Positions 16,194 to 19,055 of a stretch of 19,055 nucleotides of DNA are shown here, in pieces. The translations under genes were made by a program, and so were the position numbers. Source of the stretch: Deltaproteobacteria bacterium (GTDB taxonomy: Bacteria; Bdellovibrionota_B; Oligoflexia; Oligoflexales; Bog-1112); the NCBI GenBank assembly GCA_016186945.1, contig JACPKR010000076.1:1-19055 (forward strand). Reading direction: 5' to 3'. The first letter of the stretch is position 1, and every line of letters begins with the position of its first letter. The notes beneath the pieces were generated by a model. The model made no database searches and had not been told where the DNA came from. It saw nothing but the letters and a program-made list of their open reading frames with translations.

Positions 16194-16389
16194 ACTACTC
16201 CACTCAATCCTCAGCTGCGCACTTGAACCCACATTTCATGCAGTGATGAACCCGCTCAAATAATTGCTTCTTCATTTTGTAATGGCACTTCGGGTGCCGT
16301 GTAGTTAGCCACTACCGCTTCCCGCAGGACGACCAACGCAGTCGAGCGTATACATAAAGAGGTTAAGCGTAGGACGCGGGCTATGACAC
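16194..16389. other. Intergenic region after the kinase gene
   Basis: No gene is supported here. A short hairpin GGCAC-TTCGG-GTGCC lies at 16284-16298 and lacks a U-tract. Nothing resembles a clear intrinsic terminator for the long plus-strand gene run. Confidence 0.4.
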
Positions 16390-16533
16390 TAATGCGTAAG
16401 CCACTTGGGGCAAATAGGGAGAGGGGGGGGTTGGGGGGGAGAGTGAAGCGTCGCCTCCCCCGGATTTCTTGGAGGGACCAGCTGCGCAGTTTCCTCCAAA
16501 CCACCTCCTTGCCCCCAAGTGGCTTACGCATTA
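16390..16533. mobile_element. MITE-like element with terminal inverted repeats
   Basis: The left end AATGCGTAAGCCACTTGGGG (16391-16410) is mirrored at the right by CCCCAAGTGGCTTACGCATT (16513-16532); the right end has one extra C in its C run. If the element is taken as 16392-16531 it is flanked on both sides by TA, as after insertion by IS630/mariner-type transposases. The interior holds two G-runs (8 and 7) and one inverted copy of the dispersed palindrome. No coding capacity is evident. The terminal repeats are clear; mobility is inferred. Confidence 0.6.
16463..16511 (-). repeat. Dispersed palindromic repeat, copy 3 (inverted)
   Basis: On the minus strand this reads CAAGGAGGTGGTTTGGAGG and continues through CTGCGCAGCTGG to TCCCTCCAA. 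It differs from copy 1 by a single base in the 31-base palindrome (16469-16499) and slightly after it. It lies inside the element with terminal inverted repeats. Confidence 0.85.
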
Positions 16534-16553
16534 CAATATTCTAAATAATTTTG

Positions 16554-16582
16554 TTGACAATTCGATAATTGAATAAAAAAAT
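16554..16582 (+). promoter_or_regulatory. Weak promoter candidate for the glycoside hydrolase gene
   Basis: A perfect TTGACA (16554-16559) is followed after 17 bases by AAAAAT, four of six matches to the -10 consensus. CAATT-CGAT-AATTG (16558-16571) forms an operator-like inverted repeat overlapping the -35 box. The implied leader is only about ten bases, so the real start of transcription may differ. Confidence 0.3.
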
Positions 16583-16599
16583 GTAATAGGATGATTTTT

Positions 16600-18444
16600 A
16601 TGCGACATAAAAGATGGTTGTTGATTTTTACCTTGACGTTATTAAATTTATTACAATATTCGTGCAAGGGTTTGGGAACCCTATTCCAGCGGCAAGAACA
16701 AGAAAATGACAGCCCTTTAATTGATGGGAATCCGCATGGTATCGAAGCAATATTTGACAGCAAAACTTTTTATGAAAGACTGGGCCTGACCGAACAAGAA
16801 GTGCAGGATGAAGCAATCAGTAATGCTTCATCTCCAATTAATCTAAATTTGTCGCTCGATACTACCCCGGGAAGCGGCGCTGCCGGCATAACCGGAACCC
16901 AATGGGACATCAACGGGCATTTTATGAACGGTTTTCTCTGGGGTACGGCTATTTCCGCACACCAAGTGGAAGGCTACAACACTAATAATGACTGGTGGCA
17001 GTTTGAGACCTATTGCAAAGGCGGTATCATCTTTAAGGCCAAAATCACCTGCTGGCCCCAGTTTGTCCGCGATTCGGGACGGGCAGTTGATCACTTCTCT
17101 TTGTTTACCGATGCCGATTTGGATAAAGCCAAGGCCCTGGGTACCAATGCTATTCGCATAAGTATTGAATGGTCGCGCATCGAAACAGCCAAAGATACCT
17201 TTTCTGCTAGTGCCACCACCTATTACCGTAATTACCTGCAGAAAATCCGGGACCGGGGTATGAAACCGGTTGTAACCTTGTGGCACTTTACCCTGCCCAT
17301 CTGGGTACAGCGTCCGGGCTATAGTATCGACTTGCGGGGACGACATGATCAAATGGATAACAGCCTCAAAGGCTGGCAGAATAAAGCTGTAGTGTGGGAG
17401 TTTGCCGCTTTTGCCAAATATTGCGCGCAAAATTTCGGCGATTTGGTGGATATCTGGGTTACGCACAATGAACCGGTAGGTACGATCATGGTAGGCTATA
17501 TGGCCGGGTTTTTTCCGCCTGGTTATCTGTTACAATGGAAAAGAGCCAAGGCCGCTATTTTAAATATAGCGCGGGCGCACAATAAGGCTTACGATGCGAT
17601 TAAATCATTTGATCGTTGGGATTCTGACGCGACTTTACCGGTACCCCAACCCGATGGCGAAAATGCAAAAGTAGGTCTGGTTCAGGCTTTCCGTCATCTT
17701 ATTCCTAATAACAGCAGGGGTGCTGCTGATTTGGATTCCGCCAAAAAATTGGATTATTTTTATCATTACCAGACTATTGATGCCGCATATGCCGGGAGAC
17801 TGGATACTAACTGGGATGGCAACAGTGACGAAACCCTGGAGAATGGCGCACGCAAGCTTGATTTTATCGGCGTAAACTATTACAGCACCTTCATGGTGTC
17901 GCCGAAGTATGCGGGAAACCTGCCTTGGTTTTTAACCAAGGCCTATCCTGAAATTGGTTCTACCCTCTGGATTGCCGATAACAATGCCACTAATGTGCCG
18001 CATAACTCATTGGGCTGGCAGGTGTATCCAGACGGCCTTTATGAAGTGCTCATGAAAGTCAAAAACCGTTACGGTAACATTCCGGTGTATATTACCGAAA
18101 ACGGCATAGCCGACTCTGACGGCAGTACCAATAAGCGGGCACAGTACATTATTTCCCACCTGCAGATGATGCTGAAAGCCTACCGCGATGGTGCAGATAT
18201 TCGGGGCTACTTTTATTGGACGTTGATGGATAATTTTGAATGGCGGGAAGGACTGCGCAAAGAGGCGCATTTCGGTCTTTACCATGTTGATACCGGCGAT
18301 CATGATGTTTCTTTACCGAGCGATTCATTGGCCAGAACGCCGACGGCCGCGGTTAACGCCTATAAAGCCATCATAACTGAAAACGGTATTTCTTCGACGA
18401 TTTTAACGAATTACGGTAGTTATCCTGATATGCCGACTCCGTGA
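16600..18444 (+). CDS. Family 1 glycoside hydrolase (beta-glycosidase), predicted lipoprotein
   Basis: The protein hydrolyses beta-linked glycosides by the retaining mechanism. From the ATG at 16600 (ATAGGA about eight bases upstream; ATG at 16591 sits against its AGG) it has 614 residues. A signal segment ends in QYSC (Cys22), an imperfect lipobox, so surface or periplasmic anchoring is likely. Residues about 23-105 form a linker or extra domain absent from cytoplasmic GH1 enzymes, which have about 450 residues. The GH1 barrel starts at GFLWGTAISAHQVEG. The acid/base is Glu291 in THNEP, the nucleophile Glu500 in ITENG, and YFYWTLMDNFEW lies near the C-terminal side. A DTNWDGNSDE segment (402-411) resembles a calcium-binding loop. 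The gene stands alone between repeat-rich intergenic regions, as an acquired gene might. Substrate is not predictable. Confidence 0.9.
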   Translation: MRHKRWLLIFTLTLLNLLQYSCKGLGTLFQRQEQENDSPLIDGNPHGIEAIFDSKTFYERLGLTEQEVQDEAISNASSPINLNLSLDTTPGSGAAGITGTQWDINGHFMNGFLWGTAISAHQVEGYNTNNDWWQFETYCKGGIIFKAKITCWPQFVRDSGRAVDHFSLFTDADLDKAKALGTNAIRISIEWSRIETAKDTFSASATTYYRNYLQKIRDRGMKPVVTLWHFTLPIWVQRPGYSIDLRGRHDQMDNSLKGWQNKAVVWEFAAFAKYCAQNFGDLVDIWVTHNEPVGTIMVGYMAGFFPPGYLLQWKRAKAAILNIARAHNKAYDAIKSFDRWDSDATLPVPQPDGENAKVGLVQAFRHLIPNNSRGAADLDSAKKLDYFYHYQTIDAAYAGRLDTNWDGNSDETLENGARKLDFIGVNYYSTFMVSPKYAGNLPWFLTKAYPEIGSTLWIADNNATNVPHNSLGWQVYPDGLYEVLMKVKNRYGNIPVYITENGIADSDGSTNKRAQYIISHLQMMLKAYRDGADIRGYFYWTLMDNFEWREGLRKEAHFGLYHVDTGDHDVSLPSDSLARTPTAAVNAYKAIITENGISSTILTNYGSYPDMPTP

Positions 18445-18578
18445 TGACCGGTTATCGGCAATTGTCTGCCCGGTAGCATCATGCGTTAAAGGACATACAA
18501 TCATCCCACGGCTGTATAAATTCAGGACTTTTTCAGGTAAATTCAGGATGTTTAAAAATTCACCAATAAGGAACTCGT
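18445..18578. other. Intergenic region after the glycoside hydrolase gene
   Basis: No gene is supported. The phrase AAATTCAGGA occurs twice (about 18519 and 18539), a short direct repeat. Nothing else stands out before the hairpin cluster that follows. Confidence 0.35.
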
Positions 18579-18597
18579 AAAATGCTAAAGCATTTTT
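18579..18597. terminator. Intrinsic terminator-like hairpin with TAAA loop
   Basis: AAAATGC (18579-18585) pairs with GCATTTT (18590-18596) around TAAA, with another T following. The A-tract and T-tract make it suitable in both directions. It lies about 135 bases after the glycoside hydrolase stop. Confidence 0.55.
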
Positions 18598-18604
18598 CTC
18601 GTAC

Positions 18605-18716
18605 AGCGAAGGAGGGAGTGTGGACTCTCCCCTTCGCTTTGTCTCTTAACTCGGCCCTAAAGGGCCGAGTTTCTCTTCCTCGCGCTAAAGCGCTCGGAGT
18701 TTTTTGATAAAAATAA
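18605..18716. repeat. Cluster of three further hairpins, two with TAAA loops
   Basis: First, 18605-18638: AGCGAAGG pairs with CCTTCGCT, with a partly paired inner stem and a GTGG loop. Second, 18648-18671: AACTCGGCCC pairs with GGGCCGAGTT around TAAA, perfect over ten bases. Third, 18682-18693: GCGC-TAAA-GCGC, followed within about ten bases by a run of six T. The last could terminate plus-strand transcription; the clustering suggests a repeat family or a structured RNA. Confidence 0.6.
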
Positions 18717-18873
18717 AGTTGCGAAACAAGTGGGAAGGCTTTTTGGAAATTCTCCGCCTCCTTTACCTCAATGGCACTTTTCCTCAAGAATCTGGATTGC
18801 TTCGTCGGGTTTCGCAAGAAGTTTCTTCTCTAGCTGCCCCTCCGCCCCCCCTTAGTAAGGAGGAGGTCCACCT

Positions 18874-18923
18874 CAAGGAGGTGGTTTGGAGGAAACTGCG
18901 CAGCTGGTTCCTCCAAGAAATTC
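18874..18923 (+). repeat. Dispersed palindromic repeat, copy 4
   Basis: This 50-base unit matches copy 1 at 4791-4840 at all but one position, including the 31-base palindrome (18886-18916). Just upstream, CCACCTC-AAG-GAGGTGG (18869-18885) forms an extra perfect seven-base hairpin that overlaps the unit's left end. Confidence 0.85.
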
Positions 18924-19055
18924 ATTGGCGGAGCGATCCTTCGGCTTCGTTAAAAATGACATCCAATCCTCTCCGCCACGGAAGGCACTCGACATCCTTA
19001 ATGGTCTGTACGACGGGATCTTGCGAAAGCCATAGCTTTCGAACCTGCCCTCCGA
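18924..19055. other. Repeat-derived intergenic sequence at the window edge
   Basis: On the minus strand, GTCATTTTTAACGAAGCCGA and the bases after it resemble the common intergenic repeat that reads GTCATCCTGAGCGAAGCGAA (recalled from many bacterial genomes). TGGCGGAG near 18926 is mirrored by CTCCGCCA near 18971, and CGAAAGC-CATA-GCTTTCG (about 19023-19040) is a perfect hairpin. Two minus-strand frames stay open to the window edge, but their overlap with repeats argues against a gene. Confidence 0.4.

Noticed and set aside
18560-18817. An 85-codon minus-strand open frame after the glycoside hydrolase gene
   Set aside because: It runs through four hairpins that explain the sequence better and shows no recognisable protein pattern.
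18868-19055. Minus-strand frames open to the right edge as a partial gene
   Set aside because: They cross repeat copy 4 and a common intergenic-repeat motif, and two frames are open at once with no clear homology.

Overview
The window looks like a chromosomal segment of a Gram-negative (diderm) bacterium. It encodes several predicted lipoproteins, a Pal-type peptidoglycan-associated lipoprotein, a beta-barrel-like outer-membrane protein, and enzymes for synthesis and recycling of meso-diaminopimelate peptidoglycan. RNase Y together with Pal, and the order argH-like / small LptM-like lipoprotein / dapA / dapB, resembles delta-proteobacteria in the broad sense (Bdellovibrionota, Desulfobacterota and relatives). 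That placement is an inference; there is no rRNA or marker gene here to confirm it.

Layout. 1-328: the edge of a probable IS110-family transposase gene on the minus strand, its leader with a hairpin over the ribosome binding site, and the promoter region of the next gene. 329-1531: AAA ATPase/DUF4143 protein. 1750-4707: two unrecognised lipoprotein genes forming a minus-strand operon. 4869-7156: LD-carboxypeptidase and Mpl ligase, overlapping by 4 bases, a compact murein-peptide recycling pair. 7238-9433: pal and rny (RNase Y), each with a promoter candidate. 9466-9655: a dense block of inverted and direct repeats. 9707-16193: seven tightly packed plus-strand genes: outer-membrane protein, a degenerate argininosuccinate-lyase-like protein read in frame into an LptM-like lipoprotein, dapA, dapB, an H-NOX nitric-oxide sensor and its soluble histidine kinase. 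16194-16590: an intergenic region with a MITE-like element. 16600-18444: a family 1 glycoside hydrolase with a lipoprotein-type signal. 18445-19055: hairpins and repeats with no convincing gene.

How the genes fit together. The cell-envelope theme is strong: tripeptide recycling (LD-carboxypeptidase, Mpl), DAP synthesis (DapA, DapB), Pal, the outer-membrane protein and the lipoproteins. The H-NOX/kinase pair is a recognisable NO-sensing two-component input, placed 32 bases after dapB with no response regulator in the window.

Most unusual signals. (1) A dispersed palindromic repeat occurs four times: at 4791-4840, inside the 3' end of dapA at 13593-13625, inverted at 16463-16511, and at 18874-18923. 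Its core is fixed while the dapA copy has a changed but re-paired stem, and copies touch or lie inside coding sequence. (2) A 140-base element with terminal inverted repeats, possibly flanked by TA, carries one of these copies. (3) A lyase-like protein and a lipoprotein share one uninterrupted frame. (4) RNase Y carries Asn where the family has its last HD-domain Asp. (5) A hairpin may hide the transposase ribosome binding site.
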